Assembly (NCBI GenBank): GCA_003864495.1
Contig: ML133369.1
Span: forward strand, 248,001 to 312,000
Source: Nemopilema nomurai
Taxonomy: Eukaryota; Cnidaria; Scyphozoa; Rhizostomeae; Rhizostomatidae
Direction: 5' to 3'
DNA length: 64,000 nt
A program made the position numbers and the translations under genes. A model generated the notes under the pieces. That model ran no database searches, had not been told where the DNA came from, and saw only the letters and a list, made by a program, of their open reading frames with translations. This document shows, in pieces, positions 51,249 through 64,000 of the stretch. The number at the start of each line of letters is the position of its first letter. The first letter of the stretch is position 1.

Positions 51249-52852
51249 GGCCCCTTTTGTCGCCATCAATATCTTCTGTGATTCCGCGATCAATTGGAGA
51301 TTCCTCCACGGGATGACATTCGATGGTCACGGCACCACTCTCATGCTTGCTTTGAGTCACTTGCAGCTGTCATGGTGCGGCCGTCAGCTGTGGGAATCTT
51401 TGTCATCGTCAACGGAGCAATGTGAAATTTCAGATGGCATGTTCTCCTACGCTCTTACGCTCTCTGTGATGTTTTCGCTTTTTCGGAAGAATCAATGAAC
51501 TGTTACATGATTTTGATGTTGATTTACTTCTAACTGCAACAAACCTTAAAGTGAAATGTAATTTATTGATATTATGATCTTTTAAATGATTTCGCTCATT
51601 CTCTGTGAATCGAGTGTTGCCTCTGTCGTGTTTAAAGAATTCAAGATACTGCTTCATTTTTCATCTTTGTTCTTGTACACTTGTAAATTTTTAATAATTA
51701 TATTTTATCAGTTTTACAAAGGAACGCCATTGTCTCTGATAATGAATGTAATAGCATGGAAGAGCATTTCTTTAAAATATAGGCTGTTTGTATCATAACA
51801 TGGTAAGAAAGTTGCATGCTGCGAGAAAAGTGGTAACATAACAACAAAAAGACCCTTAAGACTGCTATTACAGATTCGTTTCAAAGGTTTACTATCATAT
51901 GCTCACTTTACCCGCCATTACAGTTCAGTTGTCAGTTCACCCAGAAACAGTCATCCATTATGAAATTAGCTTCTTCTATAAAAAACCGCTTTTGTCCCAA
52001 ACGTTGTACCAAGCTAGTATAGATGTTTGCCTCCGTATTATACTCTCGTTACCTGCAGATAACTATCTTTACAGACTGCATTTGCACCAGGTAATAACGC
52101 TATTTTCTGTATAAAAATTTTATTTAACAGAATTTTATCGCATAAGTTCCGATAGCTTATCAATATTTGTAAAAAGATTGATTACTGTTTATCTGCTTTC
52201 AACGCAATTTTTTATAGCAAGGCATCGGCATCATTTTTGCGTCAACCTTTTTAAAAGATACTGAAAAGTTGATATGGCCTTAGTGCGCACTCTGAACCAC
52301 ACCCGGGTAACATGCATACGCAGCTCATACGCAGCTCACACGCAGCTCACACGCAAACATGCCATGCCCGCGGGCCGTAAACAATATATGCCCAGAACAG
52401 TAATGATTTATGCTACTGTCAGATGAGGATAATCTTTTATACTTGCACCATAAATGTTTTGAATGTTTAGCCAGCCATTTTAAACGGTCGCACCACAGAA
52501 TTAGGATTCAATTGTTCTCTACAACATACTTGTCCTAGCCTAACAAACGCTTTACCAAACGCCTCTATTTTTTGCTTGGCCATAAGTCAAGTTAAATTCA
52601 TCACATTGGTGCCAAGTATCAAAGTCACTGAAGATATAAAGTAAAGCTTCGTAAACTATAAGAATCTTTTAAAACAATTGATTAATAACTATCATATAGC
52701 GTGCTGAAACAAGGATCTTTCTTAGAAACTAAAAGAGTTTCTCGGAATTAAACAGTTTTATCAGCTTCGATGGTGGGGCGTACGATTGTCCAAAACACCC
52801 AGTCACCTCTTGACAAACTGACAGTGTCCACTATTATTAATATCACAGCGGT
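51249..52852. other. Convergent intergenic region
   Basis: 1.6 kb between the stop codons of the Ig-CRD gene (plus) and HPS6 (minus); it must contain both 3' untranslated regions. I see no canonical AATAAA close to either stop. A short tandem array of ACGCAGCTCAC lies at about 52314-52360. Confidence 0.6.
52314..52360. repeat. Short tandem repeat, ~12-bp unit
   Basis: Four copies of an ACGCAGCTCAC-like unit. Confidence 0.75.
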
Positions 52853-55800
52853 TCATCGCGGGGTCTTCTGCTCTTCTCTATCAAATAAAACCTGCATAAC
52901 TGGCATCAAATGTTCGAGCAACACTGCATTTGGTCTTTTAGAGAACAAGTCATTAGCCTGCGTGTCATTGTCAAAGTTCTGAAGCAAGTAACACAACTCG
53001 GTTAGTGTGAAGTTTGGCGGAATGTTCTTGCTGAGGTGCTCCGAGAAGCATGACACGGATCCATTTTCAACAAGAGCTGTCATGATCATGAAAAAGAGTC
53101 TGGCATGGAGTTCCGGAATGAATGCAAAGCTTTCCAACAAATCAACAGCTTCAGCAAACATCTTACGTTGCAAGTACAAGCTGCAGGCATTGATTACATT
53201 ATTTGGCGATTCTCGGATAACCAGAAGCTCCGCCAGGATCCTGACTTGCTCCTTACTCATTTCTTGATAACATGCTTGATATGGTAAAGAGTCCACAGCA
53301 CGTTGCGAAAGGTCAGCCTGTACATGGAGGAATGTTAAAGATGTAAACAAACCGTTAATTGAACCTTTGATCAGAATGAATGGTCTTATTTTCACTTTCA
53401 AATAGTCACTGTCTGGTTCAAATTATGAATAGGAAGTAGTTTTCATGTAAGGTAAGACTTCACGCATGTTTCAAGGCCAAATTTTGAAATGGGATAATAT
53501 TCAGTAAAAATTTTTAGAAGCATTGCTTTTACTTTTTCTTGGCAAATATTCATATTCAAAAAAAAGAAAAAACATTAATGTGGCATCAACATCTTCATCC
53601 GACAAAACAGAGTTCTAACATCATTTCAAGCACAGACATCATATTAAAGTAAGTAACGAGCATGGCAAAGAATTATTGTCTGCAAGGAAAAGGAATACGA
53701 ACCACAAGCACGAGGGAATTTCTCCTGGTCACCTGAAGATACTCTGATGTCTCAGGGGCTGAACAAACAGCTCTTGCTTCTTCAACAAACCGCGTGAGGA
53801 AATTTGGGGCATGTTTCCATAAACAATTGCAGATTATTTGAAATGAATTGGTATCTTTCCTGTGAAAATAGAATGATTATCGGTTTGAACTAAACGTTTT
53901 GTGATACTGAACTTCATGCTTTCGAGAACTAGTGGCCACATTGTCCACTGTTTCTGGCAGTCGTGAAGATTGAGAATTTGCTAAAAAATTTAATCACTCA
54001 AAAATGATGCATATCTTTATAGTTAAACAAACTCGTGAATTCATAGAAAATTGATATTTAATTCTTAATGGATTTTTTGGGAATGTTACTTACCTCAAAA
54101 TATTGCGCCAGAGAATCCCTCTTAGTATATATCCATTTGCTTCGCTCTCAGTACCATCATTTTCAAGTTCTTCTATTTCCAAACACAGAATTGATAAAAT
54201 TTCATGAACAAACTCCTTTGGAAACTTTTCAGCACAGCTTTCAATAATTTCACAAATTTCTTGTTTTGTCAGGCTCTCATTTGATAGCTCATTTCGAAAT
54301 TTTTCGGTAAACGATGATGGAAAAGAGCTGACTCCAGAAGCACTTGTATCTGCAAGGATTTCTGATATATCATCGCTTAGAACAGAGTATCTCTGAATCA
54401 GCGAGAAAAGCTTTGAATCTATACCCTTTGAGTGACCATTTTCCTTATCCTCTACAAAATCTTTCATTAATTTACCCACAGCAGCTCTGTACTTTGCATT
54501 TTGATGCAACATTGAAAGGAATATACATGGGTTATCAAACATGCTATATATCTGTCTAAATTCCTCTTGGGTTCGGAAATGTAGGCCACTACTACTTGCT
54601 TTAGATTTCTTATCATTCAAAAGCCAGAGGCAGACCTCTAAAGACATATTCTTGGTATTCCAGTCATTTAGAAAATCTGACACCAACAAAAGCAAGCTGC
54701 TGGTCTTGTTGTCATGTCTTGTCAAACTGCTTCCTTCTTTTGTCACTTCTTTTGACAAGCTGCTTTCATCTTCTTGGTCCACTACAACATAAGTCTCCTT
54801 CCCTCTTTTTCCACGATTTCCTTTAAAAGTTAAATGCAGGGTGTGCTCTTTTGACACCTTTCGCTGTGCTTCTGCTGGTTTCCCTTTTTCTCTGACGTCT
54901 AGCTTGAGCATGTTTTCAGCTTGCTTCATTACAGATTCTGGTACCAGAACCTGCATGTAAGAAGCTCCCCATACCCCTAGCCGTGGGATATCACCTTGAC
55001 TAACCCAAAAGCTGGGTCTTTCATTTTTCAGTAGGTCACTTGTCCACAAAAGCATCCCTTTATATGTTTCAAACACCAGCAACTCATAATTGTCTGTCAG
55101 CAGGGCTAGAAACTTTTTGAATGGCAAAATTTTATATGTTTTTCTTTGATTTAATTCCCCCAATTTATCATGTGCTAAAGTGCAAAGCTTTCTGAAAAAG
55201 GGCCTTCCATCAGCATCAGTTCTTGTGGAGTAGAGGTTATAATTTGACTCTAGAATAATTAGCTCTTTTGTCACTGGGTGGGTACAATGAGCAACTGCTG
55301 TAGGACTTGTAGTGCTCTGATTGATCCACAATGAAAGTGATTCTGTTACAAGACTTTGGAAATCAGATGATGCAGAGAAGGCAATTGCTTTGTTGTTCAA
55401 GTTGTTCCACATATGAAGCTGTTGAAGGAAAATAACACAAAAAGTTAACAGGAACAATGTTTATTTTAAATTTTATTTTCCCAACACAACTCAATTATCC
55501 TTCAAAAATAATACTTTTCGCCATTTTGATGTCCTGCCATACAATGATAAAAGCTGTTTTATGGATGAAAATTTGCTTACAAATTGTTAATCATTTATTT
55601 CATAGAATATATTTCTTTTACTTCGATTATTTGTTGGTGTCTTGAATAGTAGGATGAACTCCATTATACATTGTTGTTTATGTAAGGTTAAGAAAGCAGG
55701 TAGAAGTTTTATTAATGTTACTGTGACTAAACACTTAAATATTTAGTTAAGTATGCATTTGATTAGGCCTAAAGCAAAGCCTTTTTGCTCTTTTTCTTTT

Positions 55801-58004
55801 TAGCAATACAAACTGTACAATAACTATGTAGGTTTTAACTTCCTTGAAAATAGTTTATTGTTAATACTATAAAATAAAATAATGTTTCTCTTACTTGCAC
55901 TCTGTTTTCAACAGCTGTCCAATACATTGTTAGTCCCAAAGGGCTGTTGGCAGTGGGATTTAGAAGAATACCACAGGGTCCTACTTGGTATAACTGCATT
56001 GGTGGGCAATTTCGTAGAATATCTGACTTTTGCATAAGAATATCTTTCTCTGTTTCTGTCGCAATCACTCCTTTACAAACACAGCACTGTGTAGCTGTTC
56101 TCCGTTCACACCAAAATAGAGTCTTTGATTCATGATCAAAACATATTGACATAATCTGTACATTTTTCCCAGTTGATAAATTAAATTTGGTAACAAAATG
56201 CCACTCAAAATCATGTTGTGTAAACTGCCAACAAGTACTTCACCATTCTTCAAAACAATGAATGTATGAAGGGAGGATAAGCCAAAGCAAAATACATCCA
56301 GAGCAGTTTGGGTATGGCCTAAAAGATGGCAGATAGCATAAAATTAAAATGCAGTGATCCTTCTGCATGTTACCAGGTTCATAAACATACACAGCAGATT
56401 TTCAAAGGATTGTTATTGTAAACAACAATTTAATTGTTAGTTATATCAATATTATTATACTTTTGTGGATCTAAGATAGAGGAAAAATTTATTTTGACAA
56501 TTACTTCTTTTTGTAAGATATAAATTATAAATATGGTCTTCAGTATTTGTAATAAATAGGTTGTGAAAACATAGTTTGTAAAGTAGTCTTTTATCCATAA
56601 AAGGTTTAGCTACAAAACTATTTCCACTCAACTTAGGGGTTAATCACTTGGTGCATTAACATCTCCATTGGATTGCAAATAATGCCATTTTACACATTAT
56701 TCACTCAAATTTTTATGTGTTTGCAGTCAATTTTGTGACAAGGTTAAGGACTAAAACATTAAATATCCCTAAATATCCTTCAACAAAATTAAATGATAAA
56801 TACAACTCTTACCTCTTTTTTTCTTTTCATTAATTAAATTCATGAAATCAAGTACTTCAGGCCATGGTTTCTGCTTAGGAAGAAGGTCAAAGGCTAAAAC
56901 TTTGTGTCCTTCATCCAAAGAAACTATGACATGACCAGGCAGTACCCAGACATTGTGCACAGGTGGGCCTCTTGATTCTAAGGGAAAAAATATTGATTGT
57001 TATCTTAATGATCTAATGCTAATGATCTAGAAAAAAAGATCAAAATAGTATAGAAATAGATTGATTAGGGTGCATTTTGTAAGCATATTTTGGAGACCAG
57101 CTGAGTAGCAAATGAATTCTCTTGAAGTATATGGTGAATTAGAAGCATGCAATGTTTTATAATATTGGCAGAAATCATTTTCTTATAATAATAACTGCTT
57201 GGTCTTGAAGTTTTGAGGTGGAAGGATTATTTTGACCAAAAAATTTGTACCAAGTTTGTGGGCATGACTAATTCGTAGTTTACTTCTATCTCTAATATTT
57301 TGGGAAAGGAGGAAAATATTTAATTTTGAATTTGGTTCATTATTTGACCAAAAATAACCAGCTAGCCCATACTGTAATATGTATTTTTCTCAAGAACCCA
57401 AGCTGGGTATTTTCAAATACAGAAGGAAGTTTTTCTAAAAATAACATAATTGATCCTTTACAATCGCGGCCATCAATCCCTAGATGTGAGCTCTTAAGTT
57501 TTAAGTCGTTGAATTATGTACCTTCGAGGGCTTATTGAGTGACTAGAAGCCCAAGTACGCTACAGGAACGCTTGATGACAGGTGCCAATCGCCATTTAAT
57601 CGTCATTTATCTTGCGGAGTTGTGGACATAGACCTTGTTTTTATAACAAGTTATGGACGGTACTTTGTAGCTATGTCTGCCGTTAGCTCCTGTATTTACA
57701 TCTAGTCACAATAGACAACGACAGGACAACATTTAAAGTAAAAAATCTACATGTCAGAAAGGGAACTACGTGCACTGTGCCCAAGAGGCCCCCTCCCCCG
57801 TGACTGTCATTCGGGTGGGAACAAACCTGTGAAAGCAGAATGTGGCCGCTTGAATATTTTGCTAAATATCTCGATTCCATGTAAGTTCGGGAAGTTGTCT
57901 TGGATATCCACCAAACCAAACATCGTGAATGTCTCCCCTGTCTTTCCCTTCCCTATCACAAGACCATGTCGATGTTTATGTTGAAGAGAATTGCTTAACC
58001 TCAT
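52853..58004 (-). CDS. HPS6: HPS6-like BLOC-2 subunit, one frame break
   Basis: BLOC-2 (HPS3-HPS5-HPS6) directs cargo from endosomes to lysosome-related organelles. Exons in transcript order: 58004-57827, 56977-56813, 56318-55895, 55418-54094, 53859-53733, 53317-52853; all junctions are GT-AG and phases agree if one base is added to exon 3. About 894 residues, against ~775 in human. Evidence by eye: TLFWCERR, CVCKGV, LRNCPPMQLYQVGPCGILL and NPTA match the human LVWCEER, CVC, LLHHCPAFGLL and VPTA region. Later KFLALLTDNYELLVFE, FRTQEEFRQIY and the C-terminal IPPNFTLTELCYLLQNF match human HPS6 in order. The N-terminal half should form a beta-propeller and the C-terminal half helical repeats; no signal peptide or membrane span is seen. 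Oddity: the frame breaks near 56229-56242. The first in-frame ATG is at 58004; a second at 57923 lies nearer the human start. Confidence 0.8.
56229..56242 (-). other. One-base frame break in HPS6 exon 3
   Basis: On the minus strand the exon enters in the frame reading FIVLKNGEV, which stays in phase with exon 2. From about 56239 onward the conserved sequence (WQFTQHDFEWHFV, later TLFWCERR) is one base back. In the second frame a TGA at 56242-56240 bars its use upstream. The exon is 424 bases; 425 would satisfy both neighbours. The break is at GAAGT, as in the iGluR break. Confidence 0.75.
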
Positions 58005-58119
58005 GTTCAAAGATTGCCTCGTTTTCAAAATCTAATGTGATCACTTGCATGGTATGGACGCTTTGCTGTCTGACGACTAAAAACTCTAAAAGAAGAAAAT
58101 TTACTCATCACTTTTCGTC
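58005..58119. promoter_or_regulatory. Bidirectional HPS6/CTU2 promoter interval
   Basis: Only 115 bases separate the start codons of HPS6 (minus) and CTU2 (plus). Both 5' untranslated regions and core promoters must lie here, overlap the first exons, or overlap each other. No TATA box is evident, as is usual for paired housekeeping genes. A TGATCAC word lies near 58037. Confidence 0.7.
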
Positions 58120-61100
58120 ATGTGTTCGGTGAATGAAGTTGAAGATGAACTGATTCCCAAAGAAACCGAAAAATCACCAGAGAGGTATCAATGTTTGTGT
58201 TCTTGTTTGACTCGACCATTGCTAGCCTGAGTTGTTAGGAATATCCTATCATTCGGAATTACATTCCTATGCTAAATAGTATGTAAGTTATGATTACCGC
58301 AAGGATGTATTTAGATTTCCAGCTGGTTCATATTTTATGGCTTTTTTCAAAATAATGTTTTGTGAGCATATTCGGTTACATTACAACCCATAAAAGTTCT
58401 TGAGTTTTTAATCCCTCATTATGCATGATTGATATGACCCCAAAATTGGTCATATATTCATTTTTGCAACTCACCTTCATAGAAGCTCACTCTTTTAAAG
58501 ATATAAAGGCATCAATTATATTAAGCACAACTCTAATCTCCAGCTCAATATCTTGATTGGTGCCAAATCTACAGCATTTAAAAATTATGTACATTAGGAT
58601 ATCCTTTTTAAACCGCTTATCGGTGCTGATTTTTAAAGCTTTGCCAGTCATTAACTTCTATATCATAGAAAATCCAAAATTACCTTTAAGCATGGAAATT
58701 TGTTTTAAGTCTCCAAGCTGACGCTCAAGGAACTCCAAAGATTGCGGTGCAAATGATATGGAATTTTGGACTTAATTTTAAAAATCATATTTTTGATAAT
58801 TAATTTTGTATTTGTGGCTATGATTATAATTATTACCACATTGAATTACTGCAGAAGTTCCAAAATTGTAGGCAAATACAGGAATTACTTTCAATAAAAA
58901 GTCAAAGAAAATAATTTTGAGTCAATGACTTAATTCATGAAAGGTAATGGTTTTGGGCCAAGAGACAAAGCAAGTTAGAAGGAAGATTTTGTCTGTCACA
59001 CATTACCATCACTAGCTTCACTACACAAATTTCACACCTGCATCCAAGAACCTTTTTGCAGTATTGATTCTGAGACATTGCTGTGGAAATCATGCCTATA
59101 GCCTTAACGATAGCATATGCTTTTATCTTGAGGAACAGTTGGGTTCTGAGTTGATTGAAAAATGTTTGGGTTATTTCAAATCACACAAGAAGCAAGTTAA
59201 AATTGGACAGAAAATCTTAAAAGACTACCAACAGATTTATGGAAAATGGAAGCTAATGTTCCATTTCACTATAATTTAGGGGTTCTTTGAGCTTTGGGGT
59301 TTTTGCCAATTTTAAAAAACAAATTTTTATGCTTCAAGGTTATTATTTTGGAATTCTCTACTTTACAGCTAATAAGAATTTCGTGGTACCATCTTTGAGT
59401 ACCTGCACCCAAAAAACTTTCAGGGATAATGGTTACTCTATCAGATGTATTTGTACCAATGCAAAGTTTATAGAAAATTTCATCAACATTTTAGCCCAAC
59501 AGCATGTAGATTTTAAAATGTTTTAGAATCTGAGGGTGATGTTTATTTTTTAGCATCAAATTCTGTATGAAATGTGGAAGTAATGCTGTTGTACTTGTCA
59601 GGGCAAAGGATCCTCTATGCAGGTTGGAATATCTAATGATTTTGCATAATTTTAGCCTTTCTTGGTTAGATGTGATTTGTAATGTGGAACCAAAATTGAA
59701 ATTTAGATGGAATTTAGATTTAGCAAAAAGAGGCATTTATTATATAGAAATTTGAAAACAAGCAATCATCACATCATACCATAAAAGCTCTATTAAATCC
59801 TGGGGAAGCTTATTAGGATTCGGTGCTTATCAAAAGTTCAAAATAAAAATGCTATAAACATGCTTTATGCAATTTTTTGCTAAAAAATATCATACAAATA
59901 TTCTCAAAGAACGTTACCAGCAGCTTTCACATTGCCTTGTGTCATTGTGAAGGCTGCTAGAGACATTAAAAGATAAATGAGGAATAAAGCCAAGACCCTT
60001 ACTCTTTTGAAATTAGAAATTGGAAGTAAAAAAAGGATTTATTGTCAAAATCTGAAATTTATTTTGAACTGTAACAGTGTGCAGAAAATATTAAAACTGA
60101 TTATAAGAGTGTAGATGTGACAAGCAACAAGAATCTAATCCTAATCAAAAGCAGAACAAAACATACATTTATGAAGTTGGCAAAGAGAGGGGAAAAAGGT
60201 TAGAATAGATTTCAGTCTTTGTAATATGAAAATAGGCCACATGCTGCATTTCGCACGCCTTGATTACTTTGTGCTTGCGATAGCGTTGTCAAGAACTGGG
60301 TGCTGCTTTTAAGGAGACCTTATTTGGCGACTTTGAGTTACAGATGCTTTGAAAATCTTCGAAACATAAGCAATTTCAAAAAATTTTGTTGCAAATTCTT
60401 TGTTTTGCGCGTGCGATGATTAGCACGTCTTGGACGATTTGCGCGTGCGATCGCACGCCTCATATTACAAAGACTTCCAATTCTGGCAGGGAGAGGGGAG
60501 GCTACTGCCGTTTTAGAAGTCCCCTATCATCAACACTTTAAAGATGGTTCAAAACAATGTGTTCATAGGTGTTGAGGATGTTGATTACTGACTAAGTGTA
60601 TTCTTTTTTTAAGTGGTAGAAGTGACAAAAGTGTTGAATTTCACATTTCCTTCTTTCGTTTGTTGTTGTGTCTGTTGTGTGGAGGGTCGTCTTGCAAAGT
60701 TTAGACATCTTGTTATTTAGGAGAGGGTTGGCAAATTTTAGACAAATTTGAGGAAAAAAAATGGGAGGGGTGGTAAAAATAGCAAATTTTTAGACGTCAT
60801 AGATGTATGATCCCTTAACGTAATTTTAGGTTAAAAGTTAGGAACCTATCAACAAACAGTCAGGCTTCAAAGAAAAAACAAAACAGAACATGTAATTTCG
60901 TAGTTAAAATTGTCCAAGATTGTGATGCAGGAAAAGTAGCTTCTTGGCATTCCTTCGCTTTCTAATTGAATATAAATTTATGTTTACATGTCTTTTTTTT
61001 ATAAATCTAGCCACCAAAATATAAATTTTAAGAAGAGTTTTTTGTTTCTTACACAAGTTATGAAAAAGATGTATTTGTTAAGACCGATTTTTAGCCAGTA

Positions 61101-64000
61101 GAATTTTAGGAGTGGCGGAGTGGAAACTGGCCTTCAAGGATAAGTATTTATTTTCACTTCAATAAGCTTTACGACCAAACAAGCACAATTTGAAAAAAGA
61201 TCTGAAATACATGATTACAATCACTAGACATCAAAGACCGTTAGATATGTTCTAGGCAGTTTCTTTTTCGTTTTTCTGGCTCTATATTCTTTGGATGAAT
61301 TATGGAGATTTTCTTGATGAAAAATCCGGTTATTGCCTGATTATCTGGTAAAGCTGGCCGGATTCTGTGAAAAAATTCGTTAAATCCGGTTCCGGTCGGA
61401 CTCTGAAAATGCTGATCCGGTACACCCCTAGTATTCTGTTTCATAATGGTAAATATGTTTCAGGAGGTATTTGGCGAGCATTGTGTATAATCCAAGCAAA
61501 TAATGCCATAATATTCCGATCTAACCAATCATTTTTTTCAATTGCAAGGTCCTCTTGTTCTTCGTAGGTCCTGTTTTATAGGTTACTTTGTGCATAAATT
61601 TCGAGCAACACTAGGAAAATCAAAAGCAATTCGTCAAGGAGAGAAGGTAGGGAATATGCCATGCTTCTTCTATGTGTTTAGACCTGAAATTTGAATTAAT
61701 TCTAATTCTTATCAAAATTGGAAAGAGCACAGATAAAAAACGGACACTAGGATGAATAAATTATGCTTCAAATGCCAATATACAATGACAAGTGAAAAAA
61801 TGCACAGAAATCAGAGTTTTGTAGCAAGACTTTCATGTTCAGAAATTAACGTACTTGAAAAAATTGTGTGACCCTGTTAGGGTGAATGATTGCTTTGATA
61901 GCACAAACAATTATATTTTATAACTTAATGCTATTTTAAGGGTAAGAAAATACTTCTTTTGATAAAGTTTCGCCTAAAAGAGGCAAATGCTTCCGAATTT
62001 CCCGCCACTCTCTGGTTCTGACGAGTCGTTCGTTGATGAAACTGTGATTTCTTCATGTGTTTGGGTACTTTCTTGAATGTTTCTTTTCATCTTCCTTTTT
62101 TCATATTAACAGCTCTCTCAATGATATTCCTTTATCATATTTACCCCTAAAAGCAATTATTGCCTCGAACAATTAAGTTATGGTTTAAAGTACTATGTGA
62201 GATAGAGGGGCATTTGCAGAAATTTGTTGCTAAAGTACGGAGTTTCTGACTCTCATATCTATGCAAGTTGTTTTCATTTTCTGGAATCCTTTTCACCCAT
62301 TTTTAGGTTCTTGTTGCATTTTCTGGCGGTCCGTCTTCTTGTTGTTTACTTCATCTCATAAAAGAGGTAAACTTTCAATTGTGCTGTTATCCAGCTTTTT
62401 TCAGTTGAAGGATGATTATAAATGTGTTCCTCTACAGCATTGAATGTTTGCAATTCTCAGCTAAAACTTTTCATTATAATTGGCAAGTAATAATGCGTAA
62501 ATGTAGAAGTAAAATTCTTGCTGTTGCACATTAAATTATTAAAATATTGTATGTACCTGTGGATGCCATTTTCATATTTTCTTCAATATTATTTTAATGT
62601 CTGTCACTTCAAGTTGAATAAAAACTTTGGCTTTGCAGTTATTTCTGAAAATAAGTAGCCATAACTTTTGATGGTCTCTATGAAAGACAGACAGACAATG
62701 AAAGACAGCTTTGCAGCAATCTCTTCGCTCTACATATTGTTGGCGGAAATCTTATTTTGATAGAAGTCATCTTGGCGAAAAACATTAGAGTCCTGAAATG
62801 AATTTAATTTCTTTTTGTAGGGTCTAAGCGCTGGGGCTCATAAGAAGTTGCGTTTTGTGCCAGAAATTTTGTTTATAAATGGTATGCAGCTCAATTTATC
62901 TGACTTATTGTTTTAGTAAATGCAAAAATATTGTTTATTTCATTGCAATATGAACGTTCACATGATGCTTCTCAAATTTGAGTCCATTGAAAATTGTTTT
63001 AATCATTTGAACTTTAGATCGCTCCGTCGACAATTTCAACTTCAATTCTTTGAACTTGACAAAGTTTTTCAATTAAATTTCAGAGGGCAGCATCCTTAAT
63101 TGGCCGGAAGAGAAAATAGAACAGACAAATAAGGAAGTCAGCAATTTTGCTAGCACCATTGGATTTGGTATTGATACTGTTTCTTTGGAGAAAGTAAGTT
63201 TTTATTTCGTGTAAGAATTACTATAACATTTATGTATCAGTAAAAATATGTGCCTGGAATTTAGCATATAACGAGTGTTTTTTCATTTTTTAATTAAAAA
63301 TATTCTAAATACCCTTAAAGTGTTGATATGTTTTGATGGAAAATCCCATTTTCAAACAGATTTTCAGTAAGAATATTTTCTCTCTAATTGAATGTACATA
63401 CATTTGCAGATACTTGACAAATGCTAAGTTTTTTGAACTGGGTTAAAAAAGGCTTGGTTTTCATCTAACATAAAACACTGCTGTAATGTCAAAGGGAAGG
63501 CTAAATAACCGGACTTTTGTTTTGTCAATTTTGTTTTTTATGTTATGGAAACTCTTAAACTATTCTATTGTCAATATGTCTATGTTTTTTACTTTTGTAA
63601 TGTTTCTGCTACAATAGTACTGATACAGTGGACCTTCTCAGCAGAATGTTTTTTCGCTTAGTCTAAGGTTATGTCCACTGTTTGTTTAGCTCACTCTGCA
63701 GAATAAATTGAATGTTAAATTCAGTGAAAATTATTACAATACGTATGAACTCCAATTCTAGCTGTATAAAGATTCCTCGAGCAATGTGGGAGTTAGGGAA
63801 GACAAGGAAGAGCGACAAAACGAGGGACAGGCAGAAGCTAGGTGTTCAGATGGTGTCTGTCACGCGGGTTCAACGCATTCAGAACCGCGGGTCACTTCAC
63901 AACTCAAACAGTCTTTTGCAGCTTTGAAGTCGCTGACAGCAAAACAAGATTTTCTAGTTTCTTTAAGGTGTGTTGGCTTGATATCTCTACTTGTTTTTCC
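58120..64000 (+). CDS. CTU2: Cytoplasmic tRNA 2-thiolation protein 2, 3' partial
   Basis: With CTU1 it forms the cytosolic complex that thiolates wobble U34 of tRNAs for Lys, Gln and Glu, using sulfur carried by URM1. Exons: 58120-58184, 59554-59622, 61568-61646, 62307-62366, 62821-62881, 63084-63193, 63762-63967, then donor gtgtgt and the window edge. All phases agree, giving ~216 residues of the usual ~500. Start MCSVNE resembles human MCQVGE. Then two CxxC pairs (CMKC, CRSC) likely bind zinc; FVHKFRATLGK and QGEKVLVAFSGGPSS hold the PP-loop-like motif; KKLRFVPEILFINEG follows, and LKSLTAKQDFLVSLR matches human VRTLTAKEELLQTLR. No frame defect is seen. Expression is probably coordinated with HPS6 through the shared promoter. 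Introns up to 1.9 kb hold little except one inverted-repeat element. Confidence 0.92.
60214..60475. mobile_element. Putative MITE with perfect 16-bp inverted ends
   Basis: AGTCTTTGTAATATGA at 60214-60229 has its exact reverse complement at 60460-60475. Inside, TCGCACGCC and GCGTGCGA words add a second set of inverted motifs. It lies in CTU2 intron 2 (59623-61567). Confidence 0.6.

Overview
The window is animal nuclear DNA. It is AT-rich, its genes are split into many small exons by GT-AG introns (plus at least one GC-AG), its introns are kilobases long, and it carries minisatellites and small inverted-repeat elements. The genes are animal-type: an ionotropic glutamate receptor, an Ig plus Frizzled-type cysteine-rich protein, HPS6 (BLOC-2) and CTU2 (tRNA thiolation). 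The receptor is kainate/AMPA-like in layout but very divergent in its pore motif, which suggests an early-branching or otherwise divergent invertebrate. A sponge that retains iGluRs is a guess only; nothing here fixes the phylum. All gene models below were built by hand from splice sites, reading phase and family motifs.

Layout. (1) 530-16323, plus strand: the 3' three quarters of an iGluR gene; its 5' end lies left of the window. (2) 16324-24707: about 8.4 kb without a recognisable gene, with one inverted-repeat element. (3) 24708-51248, plus strand: a seven-exon gene with phase-consistent junctions encoding an ~800-residue secreted protein: signal peptide, ROR/MuSK-like Ig domain, ten-cysteine Frizzled-type CRD, then ~500 residues I do not recognise, with no kringle, transmembrane segment or kinase. 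Its introns hold five tandem-repeat arrays, three copies of a ~395-bp TA-flanked inverted-repeat element, a retroelement relic and a perfect heat-shock-element cluster. (4) 51249-52852: convergent intergenic gap. (5) 52853-58004, minus strand: HPS6, six exons. (6) 58120-end, plus strand: the first seven exons of CTU2, cut by the window edge. HPS6 and CTU2 are head-to-head with only 115 bp between start codons, so they probably share a bidirectional promoter.

The genes form no pathway or operon. The iGluR is a ligand-gated channel, the Ig-CRD protein is a likely extracellular Wnt-pathway-type factor, HPS6 acts in biogenesis of lysosome-related organelles, and CTU2 acts in tRNA wobble-uridine thiolation. 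The most interesting items are the Ig-CRD protein with its unknown C-terminal half; the iGluR with its normally near-invariant SYTANLAAF gate motif rewritten; and two separate one-base frame breaks, in iGluR and HPS6, both at a GAAGT sequence inside strongly conserved regions. The breaks may be assembly indels or something biological.
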